From positions 59,148,001 to 59,212,000 of the forward strand of contig CM114271.1 of the NCBI GenBank assembly GCA_050084515.1: 64,000 nucleotides of DNA. Direction: 5' to 3'. Shown piece by piece: positions 11,362 to 23,470 of the stretch. The notes beneath the pieces were generated by a model. It saw only the letters and a program-made list of their open reading frames with translations. It was not told the DNA's origin and did not search any database. Source of the DNA: Blasia pusilla. Lineage: Eukaryota; Marchantiophyta; Marchantiopsida; Blasiales. The position numbers and the translations under genes are program-made. The first letter of the stretch is position 1. Every line of letters starts with the position of its first letter.

Positions 11362-11872
11362 TTTATAAAGTAAGATCCAATCTCTCTCTACACCATTTCA
11401 CACCATAACTCTTAAAGGTGTGCACTCTTTCTCATGTCAAACCAAACCCACTCTCCTAATGAGAGGCTTGGGTTACACTCACAAGGCAAGGGACCATAGC
11501 TCCGCCGCTTTATGCCAAGAGGTTCAACAAAGAGAGAATGAGCTCTCAAGCTCCCTCTCTTGGAGGTATACCCCCTTCCCTCTCTCAAGCCCTCTCAACG
11601 GTAACCTATGCTCGCAAGTCACCTCCTTGGCTCTTGACCTACTGTAGCGGGTCAAGGGCCACTTCCCAAAGTGGATAGTCAACTATCCCCAACATGGAAA
11701 CTTACCCAAAATAGTAAGGTTCTCTAGATGGCTCCAAATGAGCCGAAATGAACCTGCTCTCTCAGGTTTCTCGGGTCCTCAAAAGGTCATTCTTGACCTC
11801 AAGGGCCTGTCCTCCACTACTCGTGCAGATGCTCTGCTAGATCCCACTGATCTGTCCTAACACTCGTGACAA
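11362..11872 (-). repeat. 5' LTR of the minus-strand retrotransposon
   Basis: About 511 bp matching 1717-2229. In element orientation it starts TGTCACGAGTG, close to the TGTCATGAC start of the plus-strand element's LTR. Unlike the 3' LTR it is not flanked by block A on either side. Confidence 0.85.
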
Positions 11873-14800
11873 TTGTTGGGTATGTTGCAAAGCTATGGAG
11901 ACCTGTTTTCTACAATAGAGGAGTCTAGTAGCTTAAGATAGCACATTTCTTGAATGGAGATAATGAGTATAGTTTGTGAAAAACAAGTCAAACCTCTCCC
12001 TAATAGCCCCATATATCTCTATGACTAGGGGGACAAATCAATATCCTTTATGAAGACAACTATAAAGTTGGGTCTTCTTCGCTATCGCCCTTGTCGCTCC
12101 GTGTAGCAATCTCCCTTGTGCCATCATATGTGCCCATATATTATCGTTTAGGATTTGTAACAACAATATCTCCCACCACCATCTCAACGGCTTGCATCAT
12201 ATAAAGGTCAACACGAATAAGGGAATCCCTCATGTAGAGTAGTGTTGCTCTCTTTACACATAAAAGCCACTCTCACACGCAATACAAAATGTGATATCCC
12301 ACACAACATTGTGAATGGAAGCCTTCTCACCCCCAACTAGACAACATGCCAAGTGCACACTTAGAGAATCCAAGCTTTGGTGACACTCATATTGTGTCCA
12401 ACCAACCACAAATGGTTGGGGGAGGCCCAAGCACAACTGATCATTGTGGTGTAGATAAGTGTTGCGATACGGAAAAGAAAAATGAGAGGGCAAGCCCCCA
12501 CCCATGAGCCAACCCCCTTCTTGAAGCAAGAGCAAAATATGGCTTGAACCTCCATGGTAATACTTCCATCAAATATCGTACCTCTAAAACTTCCTCAAAG
12601 TGCGCTTCCATCAAAGGAGATTGGAGTCCAGACTAGCTAGAGGTAACTCATCAGGAGAAAGTGGGGTGAACTTCTCTAGCCTCATGCGAGAGGGGATCTC
12701 TACATAATATGAGGGAAAATTTTAGTTGAAAGGAGTTGTCATCTACCTATGATATGTACTATAGAATGAGATGTCTATTCCTTACAAGATATAGAGAAAA
12801 TATGGGTGCTCCCAAGGTCCTAATCCTTGAGAAGAATGAGGCCACTAACTCAATCGAAACAAGACCTACCTCACCAAAGTCATTTGGCCAAGAAGGTTCT
12901 TTACAACCTAGGTCTTCCATGGGGAACTCAAAGGAATAAATCCTAACAAATCCATGAACACTTGTATGATCTTCCTATCAAAAGATCTAAGGAGAGTCGA
13001 GAGTTGGCTAGACATCTACACAATTTTAACAAGATAACCCAGGGAGTCTGGCAAAACAAGAGGAGAGAATTTTGAAATTAACTTGAGGATCACCAATCCT
13101 CGCGAGGTCATCAACTTGGAGAAACTATTCAATAAAGTCGTTGCCATGAACCTTGAAACAAAGTACTAGCACCCGAGTGGATCAAGGACACCCAAGACGC
13201 GCATATCTCCAACAAGTGTCATAAATCCATTTGGTAGGCATGATGGAGACCATACCTTGCACTTTCCCACCTTCATCAATAGGTTGACATGTGACAAATA
13301 AACAATAAAGTGTTGTAATATAGGGATAATGAGATCTCCAAGGCCAAAATATGAGTATCATTTTCCAGCAAGGGGGAGAAAACAATCTAGAAAGGCCATC
13401 ACCATAAAGATAACTCCTAGAGAATGAGCCAAAGATTAAAGAGCATTTCCCAAGGGATCATCTTCATAAGTACTGGCATGGCATACTTCAAAATCAAGTC
13501 ACCTGCCTTCAATACTTGGGCCATTGCCATCATAACTCTTCCATGAGCTATCGTGAGAGGCAATCCAAGAGCAACTCATAAAAGCCACTAGTGAAGTCCT
13601 TTGAAAGGAAACATTCACAAAAGTTTTTATACACCATAAAAAACAAAAACTAGATAATAATCCATGGAAAAGGTTTGAGTTTCCGTGCAAAGAGCGATAG
13701 GTCTAGGGAAATAGTTGTGTAGGGGTGGTAGTCACGTACAAAGGTTGGGATGTCGAGCAATGGGCTAGGATGTAGCTTGCATAGAGCATCACTAACATCA
13801 ACTATTGGAGGTGTTAAATCCATATATAGGGAGGAGGGAGAATTTGGCTTGTAAGCACGCCTAAGTAACCAAAATCATTGTAACTTAGCTGCTACAAAAT
13901 CATCTGGCAAGAAACCAAGTGAAGTGCTATCTTTGGCATAAGCCACAAGCTTCTTCTGAAGAGACTCCTCACCACCTTCACAAAAATGCCTCAAGCATAC
14001 CACAACCTTTTTATAGTTGGCCTTCCCTCCTTGAGTGTAGCAAAAACACCATCATGGAAGAAGACTTAGTAGATATATGAGAGTTCTTCCATAGGGTCAA
14101 GTGTGATCCTATGGAAGAGCTCTTCGTGGTTATGAATTTAGGCAACATGGCATTTAGTATCCCAAATAGATGACCCATACGAGGTGCATGTGCGGATCTA
14201 GGCATGGATGCAACTCACCAATAAGGGAACATGACCCCCTCCATGATTTAACCCGCAATGCCAATACTGAGGATAACCAATAAGCATAAGGCCCCAACAT
14301 CACCATACTCTTCGCCATTGAAAAACATGACTAGAGCAATTGGAGATCTCAAATTTGCAATGATTGGATTGCATGTACTGGTTGAATTGTAGACAAAGTT
14401 CAAGATCGGATCTTAGGATTTGTTGTCGTATTGGAAAGAGGAAATATAGCACTATGTAGAGTACAAGGAATGAAGTCATGACAACTATCAAGCAAGGATG
14501 GTTGTAGAGGAAAATTTGAGCAAGCAAACCCACGAGTTGTGGGAATCCCAAGAAAGGATTTGACATGTGGAAGCTAAATTGACATTGACGTGGCATGAAG
14601 GCACTAATGCTTGATAGTGGAAGACATTGGTAATTGTCCAAGAGAAGGGAGTGGACCACGTTTGGGCGCATCTACGACCATCCATGCACCGTGAATCTAG
14701 CAAGGACCTTCATTTAGTTTGGTCCAAGGCTAATACGCATGTACCAGCCCTTTGATGCCCCAATGCATGTGAAGGAAACCGTGGTGGAAGACCCCAACAA

Positions 14801-15747
14801 CATCCATGGCATTGTGGAAGAGGCAACAAAGAATTCCCTTTTGATCAATTGTAAAGGAAGTGGAGTACATTGATCAAGAATGGCCAAAAAATCTCACTAA
14901 ACACATGCTTGCCTACCGATTTGTAGAACCTACCATGCGGTTGTGGTTAGAAACTATTGTTCCCATAGTACCCAATGATATATCTTTTCAAAGCAAGTTT
15001 TTAGGTACTTCGCAAGTTGTAGCTTGTTGGAAAAATAGACTTAAAAGGACTACCTAAAATGTTGCAAATAAGTCGATGGCAATATATGCTGAGATCCTCT
15101 TGAATACATTGAAGACTTGTATATGTTTAAATAATAGCATATTTGGCACTGTCAACTCCCAAATGAGGATGGGAGTGTGTGACAATGTTTTTTTTTAAAT
15201 ATCATAACTATGCTAAAAAAGAAACAGATAAAGTCTTTTTAAATAATAAGTACTTGGGAGTAGGCATTAGAGATGAAGTAACCTATTTTGGATAGCTATC
15301 TTGGTAAAAGTACATTAGTAAAGAAAGAGGAGGTCTTAGGGTAAAACGATATTTGGTGTAACTGTGAGGAAAAGCGAGAGAGGTCTATAAGGGATCATGA
15401 CTCCTCAAAGAAGGACAAGGACAGACTGTAGTCAATAAGTAGGAAAGGGGTTCTTTGCAAATACTTTAGCATGACAAAGAACAAAGACTAATTATAAAAA
15501 TGGCCATGCACAAAGAACATTCGTAAAGACTTGGCGTCTAGAAGAGGAAGAAGACCGTTGAAGAGGACATGGCGAAAGTGCTTCACAGCAAGAAGTGCTT
15601 CGTAAAGAATCTCCAAATTAAGTTGATTAATGAATACGAAGGTCTTTTGGAAGTTCTTTCTATGAGGACTCTAAAAAATTAAGACTTGAGCACAAGGATG
15701 TGAGTAAAGGAGAACCTTTTAACAAATAAAATAGTTAAGATATATAG
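11873..15747. other. AT-rich stretch, no gene recognised
   Basis: Only short, compositionally ordinary open frames on both strands (the longest about 120 codons). None has a recognisable motif or a plausible splice-linked set. Likely decayed transposon DNA or intergenic spacer, but I cannot assign a family. Confidence 0.5.
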
Positions 15748-15750
15748 TTA

Positions 15751-16162
15751 GGGCCCGATTCCATGGGCTCGGTCTTGGGGTCGCTCGTGACCTCAAGACC
15801 CCACGACCCCAAGATCCGGTTGCAAAAGCCTGCGCAATCAACCGGAACATGGGGCTTTGAGCCGATTGCCAACAGGTTGTCGGAATCACGACCTAGAAAA
15901 AGAAATCTCAAGATCGGGTTTGCGCCGATTGTTTTCAAATAACAACTGGCTTTGGAAGGTAAAGAGGGCGTTAGGACGACGCCATAATTCTTGCGCCCAC
16001 AATTTGTGGCCGTAAGAATTTCAAAAACTCCGCCAAAAACCAAGGACACCAATGGAAAATTGGAGACTCTGAAAGTCTCAAAAGAATGTAGACCATAGGA
16101 TTTCTCTGCTTTCTTGTAACTACTGGGGTTGCATATACAATTTGGCCCATGGAATCGGGCCC
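15751..16162. mobile_element. 412-bp MITE with TTA target duplication (Tourist/PIF-Harbinger-like)
   Basis: The termini are an 18-bp perfect inverted repeat: GGGCCCGATTCCATGGGC at 15751-15768 and its complement at 16145-16162. The element is flanked on both sides by TTA (15748-15750 and 16163-16165), the 3-bp target duplication typical of PIF/Harbinger-derived MITEs. No transposase is encoded. The open frame 15735-16052 is incidental. The interior shows GC-rich self-complementary runs near its left end. Confidence 0.85.
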
Positions 16163-16165
16163 TTA

Positions 16166-19100
16166 GAGATGGAGGATTGTATGAATCTTGGGAATGTCAA
16201 GTGGCAGCAAGAGCATGTAAAGGCACACATCCATTGTGTCAAGGTGGATTGATTACAACCAGATATGTAGCACATTATTTTAGATTTGTAGAATCATCTA
16301 CTGTTAGAATGCATTTGGTATTCTTAGGCCGATATCGGAAACAAATGTATAAATTGGACACTCAAAAAAACGTTCAAAAGCCATTCATTATTAGTAAAGG
16401 GATGTTGGCCAAATGGCTACTCGCTTATAGAGTAGGGGCTTATGAGTCTATCTTCATGTGAGTTCTCTTAGCTGCTTGATGAGGCGTGAGACGTCTTCCT
16501 TTTGTGACAAATGAGGGAAGGTATCAGAATTTATCTAATTAGGGATATTCGAATACATGGTCATTAGTAGGAAAATTTGATTGGGAAGTACGTATATAGG
16601 GTGGAAGTAAAATAAATTAGTTAGACAAAGAATAACATAAGAGGAGGGATTGAGATTCAATAGCAAAAGGAGCTTGTTGGATCCCTGGCTGGTCGAGAAT
16701 GGATCTCTTCCCAATTGATTGATTCCAACCTTTAGATCTTTAAAAAGCATGTACATCTCACTAGAGAGGAAAACAAAAAGAGAAATAGAACCCTTGTTAG
16801 TTGGATTGAGGGAAAACATTAAAAAAGGGAATATCAACATATTTTTGAGTGTGATATAAGTCACATCAATCTTAAATTACTATGGGTTTCTAGTTCTTTG
16901 AATAATCGAAGTGATATTTTGGGGGTATTCGCCAAAATAGCTCTTCTTATGAATACTTCCAAATTTAGTTATGGTCTTTGGACTAAATTTGAAAGTACTC
17001 ACAAGTGAATTGTAAAGTAATTAACTGCAAAATTTAGAACACGTGGTTACGTGACTAATTTTGACATTTGAAAATTAGAACAATATATGCATCCGTACAA
17101 TTTAAGATATTTTTCAACCTCTACACATATAAAAATGAATGATTTACAAGGGTTAATTCTTCATATGTAGATAAGGATGTTAGAGCTTGTGCACATTTTT
17201 CCATTCCTTTAATAAAAAAAAAAATGTCCCTCTACTAACAACCATCTTTATGTTTTTTCAAAAAATAGGGAATTTTACTACAACACTTTCTTAATTTAGT
17301 TCTTCATTAAAATTGAGTAATTTATCAGAATGAGAAGATGAGGAGAACAAAGGGATAAATTTTCTATAAAAGAGAGTTTCATGAGGAAAGCTTTTCATGT
17401 GAAATTTTCTACATGAAAAAAAATTGGAGGGCAAGATAGGAAATTAAATTATGTTAGATGAAGGGATGAAGGGGAAAAATTTACTAAAAGGCATGGAGAT
17501 AGAAAAATATAAAATTTCAAAAAATGAGGACTTTCGAGGGGTTTTTTTCTGAAGAATTTAATTTATAAAAAGAGAGGGGGATATCGAGTTGGAGGAGATA
17601 TATATGGATATTTCTTTGAGATTAACATATGGCCCATTAGTATGAAACCATTCTGGAGGAAAAAGTAGAGGGTTCATCTCGATCTCATCATCTTTGTTCT
17701 TAGACTCTCGTGAGGATATGAGATGTACAATAAGGGAGGAGAGGAAAGGAAAAATGAACAACCAAAGATGAGTAGAGAGAAGAAGTAGAGAGAGATTGTT
17801 CCATGCAAGGGAAGGAGATAAAAGGTACTGTCCCAGGCAAAGAAGGACTATTCCGTGAATGGGAAGGAAGGATAAGAGAAGGATTTTCCGAGGAAATGGA
17901 ATAAGCAAGGGGGTGTGTCCCATGAAAGGGAAGGAAAACCTAATTTCTCTAAATATTGAGAATGAGTTTGGTGGTTGGTTCATATGATCAACAAGATTGA
18001 ATAATCTTATGTTTTTGTCAAGAGAGCGATCACAAAATTGTAGAGAGTTCTTCCCTCTTTCTACAAGAAAACAACAAATGGATATTCTGTAAGGGGTTTG
18101 AGAGAGTACATTTGGTCGAGTGCATTTCACTGACACTAAATTATCCTTCACTAACACTAAATACTATTGTAGATTATCCTTGTCACTACTAGGAATGGAG
18201 GTATAGACACATATTTTTTGTGAGTTTATTTTTGGAAATGATAGCTTTTTTGTAAGTCCAATGCTATTCCTATTTTGCGACTCCAATCAAATGCAATTGT
18301 ATGTAGCTTTGCAAGTTCATACATTCATTTTCAGATTGCGATGCAAAGGGCTTGCAATGCACTTGCAATGAAATTAACGAGTCTAGCTAGCAACGCGACC
18401 ATGGAAAGTGCCTTTAGGGATTCACACTTTGCGTGCTCTCTGACTTATGAGATGGTAGGAACCGACACAGATGACACCGCTTGGGAATGCAATAGGGTGC
18501 ATAAGGTTATATTTTCCTTGATTCCTCGTACTCATGTGTAAGAGCCTTAAACCTTTGAGTAAGGTTGTGTTGAGCTACGTGCAACATGTATTGGAGAGTC
18601 GATAATAGTCTCGGTGTTCAAGGATGCATATGAATGGAGGAGATTATGCAAACTCATCTATGATAATACGAATTGATTTTTTTAAACTTTTCTTCTGATG
18701 CAACAAGGCCATAAATATTTTCATAGGGCCACTCATGATAAGAAGTTCATATCTAAATACCCGCCTAACTTCATACATTGTGACATAGTATAACCATAAT
18801 TTTCAAGCTACCATGATGTAATAATTATCGTGCGTATATACATTGCTAGATGCTTCACAAATATATTCATATCCAAACAAAGAAGAAAAACGATCTTCCT
18901 AACATGCGGAAAGATTTGTACACATACAAAAACATACTCAAATGTACGTAACAATCCCACACAAATTTCCTTGTAACTTGCCAGTAGGTCTCCAAATAGC
19001 ACTTATAACATCTAACTTGATGTAATGCACTATTCTATACAAAATAGGGCACACCTATTATCTCATGGAAATCATGTCTGGATGGGGGTTCATGCATGGC

Positions 19101-20180
19101 ATATGTCGTCCTCTACAAAAACCACCACAAACCGACATGGTGGTTGCAATCCTCTAAGTTCCATGCAACATAAACCACTGGGAGTTGGAGGTTTTCAAAG
19201 GTTTTTTGAAATTCCTATTTTAGTGTTTTGCAAGTATTTTGCATATGGGAAATATGTTGTGATCATCATACGCCATAAAGTATCCACTATATAGTGGAAC
19301 AAAAGAGAGCAAGTAATACGTGAATAAAGCATATCCAAAACTCACATAAAGACCTTTTTTTTTCGAGTCGAGTGGGAGGACTCACAAGCCTACAACATGG
19401 ACTTTGAATTTTCTTTGATGCTTTAAATGCATTCTAATTAGGGAGATGATGGATCATGAGTTAATTGAGATGTTTATGACGTGGAACCATATTTGGCATA
19501 AAGAAGAATTATTTATGGCCCCCACAAGCACTCCCTATTCTTTATTTTTTCCATCTAAGCTATCCACTTGTCCTATAATTACTTTCTCCCCATCCCTCTC
19601 AAAGGGCCGGACACTGGTTTAGTTACGTCACAACTTGTCCACATAAATGGTTCATACTATTCTACAGTCTTAGGGTCCTTATGGGATTGCACCTTATGCA
19701 TCGCTTGGACGACTACTCAACTATGATGAACATGCGTAATTGCAAGCTTCCATCCCTTTAGAGATGGTTCTTCAACATAAAAGCATATTCCTATTTAGGA
19801 GATAAATACAAATGGTCGTCACTTTCTCGAGAATCTCTTTAGTAAAATCAAGTGTCGACTCTAAAGCCTCCATACTCATCGTGAATGGATTAAGCCTACC
19901 CTTATAGAAGTATCCAATACCATTGATGTCATACGACAAACCCTCAGAATGTATGCAAGTAAACCTCTTAATTTTTTTCCAAAAAGCCAATATATGGTAG
20001 CTCGTCCCCAACCAGCCTTTTTTAAGCCATAATTCTTTTGATTTTTGCTTGAAAGTGCAATAGTGTGTCCATATAGCGAGACATAAATCTCGCGACATCT
20101 TCAGGATGCTTGATTGTAAGAAAAATAATGACCTACGTTTACATGAGAGGATGGTTCATTTTATCGCATCATGTATTGCA
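16166..20180. other. AT-rich stretch, no gene recognised
   Basis: A purine-biased, AT-rich stretch. A 199-codon open frame on the minus strand at 17558-18157 is Leu/Ser/Phe/Pro-rich because the plus strand is a run of AG-rich sequence. It has no recognisable domain, and I do not call it a gene. Around 18815-18880 there is weak resemblance to the retrotransposon block A, too weak to annotate. Confidence 0.5.
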
Positions 20181-20227
20181 CATAACATGCAACCTAATGG
20201 TACTCGTCCATTAGGTTGCATGTTATG
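20181..20227. repeat. Perfect 20-bp inverted repeat (hairpin)
   Basis: CATAACATGCAACCTAATGG (20181-20200) is followed by the 7-nt spacer TACTCGT and the exact complement (20208-20227). It lies three bases upstream of the first unit of a 100-bp direct duplication. Seen directly. Confidence 0.9.
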
Positions 20228-20230
20228 TTA

Positions 20231-20330
20231 CTGGAAAATCCTCTCAAGTGGAGGCTCGTCAAAGCATATATGCTATGTACGTCTTGAATCATGGAAATTA
20301 TGTGCGTAAAACTACACTTATGTAAGCATC
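20231..20330. repeat. 100-bp direct repeat, unit 1
   Basis: Appears identical, base by base, to 20600-20699, 369 bp downstream in the same orientation. It starts CTGGAAAATCCTCTCAAGTG. The identity indicates a recent or gene-converted duplication. The sequence between the units (20331-20599) is not repeated. Confidence 0.9.
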
Positions 20331-20599
20331 CCCACAAGGAGGTGCACGTCCATCTCCTCCGCCACCCCGCACTCAGAAGGTCATATGTTTATAAAAAAAT
20401 TCATGGATATGGTGTCCATGACTGTGGCCTAAACTTTGAGATGCCTGAGATACAACGTTATCTTGTGTTCATATATGACTCTCATGAAATAGTCTAATAT
20501 GAAAATGATGACCTCCCTTGCCTACCTAGTTATAAGACCGAGTAGTCGCCTCATGATCCAACACCCTCTCCCTCATGTCCCTATATGCTCGAGTTTAGT

Positions 20600-20699
20600 C
20601 TGGAAAATCCTCTCAAGTGGAGGCTCGTCAAAGCATATATGCTATGTACGTCTTGAATCATGGAAATTATGTGCGTAAAACTACACTTATGTAAGCATC
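20600..20699. repeat. 100-bp direct repeat, unit 2
   Basis: The second copy of 20231-20330, with no difference seen by eye. Open frames that start inside both units share their first residues for this reason and are not homologous genes. Confidence 0.9.
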
Positions 20700-22440
20700 T
20701 CTCTTATTGTCGTGCCACCTCAACCATTCCATTATGCAAAAGTTGTTCACGAGGAAAAACATGTGGGCATATATTATTGAAATGTCAATTGTGTGCATGC
20801 TCCATATGTTCTCTCATTATCATCATCCATGTCTATGTTACCCCCATTCCTTAGAAAGAAGTGTTACAGACGAAGCCAACCAACCAACCCCGTGGCATAG
20901 AACATTGCTTGAGAAAGCAAGTACCCTTTTTCCATACTACCATCTACTTGGTCTTGGTTGTTGACCCAAACCTTCAATCTATGCATGGAGCGACCATAAA
21001 ATACATCCATCTAGAGTATATGGACTTGCCTTGTGTAATCCCCTTGCAAAACGAACTAACCAATTACATTGCTCCATCACAACAGATAGTGGCATAATCC
21101 TCTCCAACCGTGTTACCACTATGCATAGCGACTCTATCTATGTCCATGTCCACCCACAATTTTGGTGCGTGTGGACAAAATATATCATGCCATAAGGAAA
21201 AACTTGGGAAAAATGCAAGAGAAACTCAAACAATTACTACACCTTTCTACAACTTGGACATACTTAAAATACGCTGAATACATTGTATAACTCCCTCAAA
21301 GCCCAACACAACATCCAAAAGATACATCGGAGTGCCATCATATTTTTGCACGCAATTTTTATTATCTTAGGAATTGAAAAAACATTGATGGATCAGAATA
21401 TTGAAGCCCCTTAGATATTCCCGTCCGCCCATTTGGGTTTCAATTCCGCACCTAGTACGGGTCCCACCTCCTCCTCACTACCTTTCCTCCATTCATCGTT
21501 CTATGTCGGGTTTGTTTGTGTTTGTTCCATTTGTGGGTGCTAATAGCGCTTATGTCCATAGAGCAGTTAGGACCTTGTAGTTATTCTTTCATATTGTCAT
21601 AGTTCGTAATCGTACCGTCCTCAAATGATCCCTTCGTGCATATTCATTTATTATTTAGATAAAGAAAAAAAGAGGAAGTGCTCTCCTATTTGTCTTGAAT
21701 ATGTTCCATTGGCCCTCTTTTGCTTTTGCATGTGTATTTGATTTTCGGGAAAAGGAAAAAAAATTTATACTAGTAATTGGATGCAAGTCATTTATACACC
21801 AAATTTTCTTTTATAGGTATCATTTATGACACCTTTCTCGTTCGTTTTTTCCATCCAAATAATTTCGCCTCTATTACGAATATCTCTGAATAAATAAAGA
21901 GTCGGGTTTTTTCTAACCTTAATTTTCATAATAATGCAGGTTAGAAAGGTATCCTCTCATCATAATGTTTGAGTCTTAATTATAAAACCTCATGCGTTCA
22001 GTACGATGCCAAGATGCTAGTGAAAGTCTCGAGCAAAACGTTTAAAAATGGTTTTTCTATATTACAAGGTTCTTTCTAGAAATTTTCTATTGATAACAGA
22101 CTCCAAATAAATTACTCAATAAGTACGTTTACTCCATTTTCTTCACTTTGGAGGAAGAATTGAATCTATGGGTAAAATGTTGCTTGTCATGGTGGAAGCA
22201 AAGCATTATTTGCGGGTAAGATGCCACAACTGCTTGGATAACTACTTGATATTAAGAAACGACACGATATCACTAGAACACGAAATGAGTTTCAAAAAAT
22301 AATTGTGCAATCTATCCTGCCGAAACCATTCCTCTACTCACATCTATTTCTACTACGAAGAAGTGGTTACTAATAGCCTGAATTTCCTATTAGATTTCCC
22401 ACAATTATTCCTATTTACGGCCATCTAGAGTATCCACATG
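20700..22440. other. AT-rich stretch, no gene recognised
   Basis: No open frame with a recognisable motif, and no repeat that I can place in a family. Confidence 0.5.
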
Positions 22441-22483
22441 TCCTCTACACATATGTATTAGGTTCCTCTACACATGTGTATTA
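22441..22483. repeat. Short tandem duplication at a MITE insertion site
   Basis: TCCTCTACACATATGTATTAGG is followed by a near copy (TTCCTCTACACATGTGTATTAGG). The second copy ends in the TATTA that precedes the MITE at 22484. The duplication brings the two TATTA-type sites about 24 bp apart. Confidence 0.75.
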
Positions 22484-22763
22484 GGGCCATTCATTTCTTC
22501 CGACGGGAACGAATACGGGGGGACGGAGGAAATTTCCGTTTAGTCCACACGAGTGGATTTTATTGAATAATGATAATAAATTCTGACCAAAAAAACTAAA
22601 TTTTTTTGATATCCTCCGAAAGAGGAAAAAAATCTATTTCGAACGTCCCTAAAAATCGCCTTTTACAGAAACGGGAGCTGTGCGTAGGTACCCGCTTCTT
22701 CAAACGGGCATTCGCTGTTGCCACGACTCCTGGGGGCCTCCCAACTCTGGAAGTGCGTGGCCC
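22484..22763. mobile_element. 280-bp MITE, family 2, copy 1
   Basis: The ends are imperfect inverted repeats (GGGCCATTCATTTC... and ...AAGTGCGTGGCCC), flanked by TATTA on both sides. The interior, from GACGGAGGAAATTTCCGTTTAGTCCACACG to CGGGCATTCG, matches copies at 22769-23043 and 54815-55089. It is non-coding and non-autonomous. The TA-rich 3-5-bp flank is compatible with PIF/Harbinger or related elements. Confidence 0.83.
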
Positions 22764-22768
22764 TATTA

Positions 22769-23043
22769 GGGCCACTCATTTCCTTACCACGGGGAACATA
22801 TAGTGGGACGGAGGAAATTGCCGTTTAATCCACACGAGTGAACTTTATTGAATAATAATAATAATTTATTATAAAAAAACTAAAAAAATGATATTGTCTG
22901 AAAGAGGACAGAAATCTCTTTCGAACGTCCCTAAAAATCGCCGTTTACAGAAACGGGAGCCGTGTGTAGGTACCCGTTTCTTCGAACGGGCATTCGCCGT
23001 TGCCACTACTCGGGGGCCTTCCAACTCCGGAAGTGCGTGGCCC
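22769..23043. mobile_element. 275-bp MITE, family 2, copy 2
   Basis: Directly follows copy 1 in the same orientation. The two share the single TATTA between them (22764-22768), and the right flank is TATGA. Tandem placement suggests either insertion of one copy at the flank of the other or unequal exchange. Confidence 0.83.
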
Positions 23044-23348
23044 TATGAGTCATTTTCTTCTCCGGTTACCCGTTCCAGAGGAAAGGGGCCGCATACTTGG
23101 TATCGATGGAGAGCACGAGCATCTAAACTCTAAACGCGGCACAAAATATGAATGACAAAATAACGAGAGATCATGTGGGTTTGCTTTTAGCTTTCCATTA
23201 TTGTGTGGACTTGCGATGTCTACTACTTCCTCCGCCTTCGCGTTCTACATCCGAACGATTCTACGAGCGAAGGAGCTTCAACTCCACGTCGGAGCAATGA
23301 GTTTTAGCATGACACCCCAAGCACACGTGGCGGAAAGAGGGAATTTTC

Positions 23349-23470
23349 GATCACTTAGCCGTGTAGATGGCATACATCGTTGGTAGGAATTTATGATCAC
23401 TTAGCCGTGTAGATGGAACATCTTCGGTTGGGATTTTAGATCGCTTAGCCATATGGAACATGTGTGGTTG
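23349..23470. repeat. Three imperfect tandem units of 'gatcacttagccgtgtagatgg'
   Basis: The phrase occurs at about 23349, 23395 and, degraded (gatcgcttagccatatgg), at 23440, each followed by a related 'catcgttgg/cttcggttggga' tail. The unit is roughly 45-55 bp. Seen directly. Confidence 0.7.

Larger units (their letters stand above)
1717..11872 (-). mobile_element. Ty3/gypsy-like LTR retrotransposon encoding a DNA methyltransferase and a PHD finger (minus-strand copy)
   Basis: About 10.2 kb between two ~0.51-kb LTRs. On the minus strand the order is leader (11361 down to about 9700), gag, aspartic protease, C5 DNA methyltransferase, reverse transcriptase, RNase H, integrase, integrase C-terminal region, PHD finger, subterminal block A, LTR. 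RT before integrase places it in the Ty3/gypsy arrangement. Stops and frameshifts interrupt every domain, so this is an old, inactive copy. I could not identify a convincing tRNA primer-binding site next to the 5' LTR. Integrase, RT and protease alleles are clearly related to, but diverged from, the plus-strand copy at 37259-46948, and the LTRs differ in length, which suggests distinct subfamilies. Confidence 0.9.

Noticed and set aside
17558-18157. 199-codon minus-strand open frame rich in Leu, Phe, Ser and Pro, with membrane-like stretches
   Set aside because: It is read from an AG-rich plus strand, which yields few stops and hydrophobic residues by composition. No family motif or start context supports a gene.
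18815-18880. Possible trace of retrotransposon block A
   Set aside because: Only the phrase ATAATTATCGTG and loose AT-rich similarity support it, which is too weak for a call.
20106-20497. Two short frames sharing their first residues with a frame at 20660
   Set aside because: The shared residues come from the 100-bp direct duplication; the rest is unrelated.
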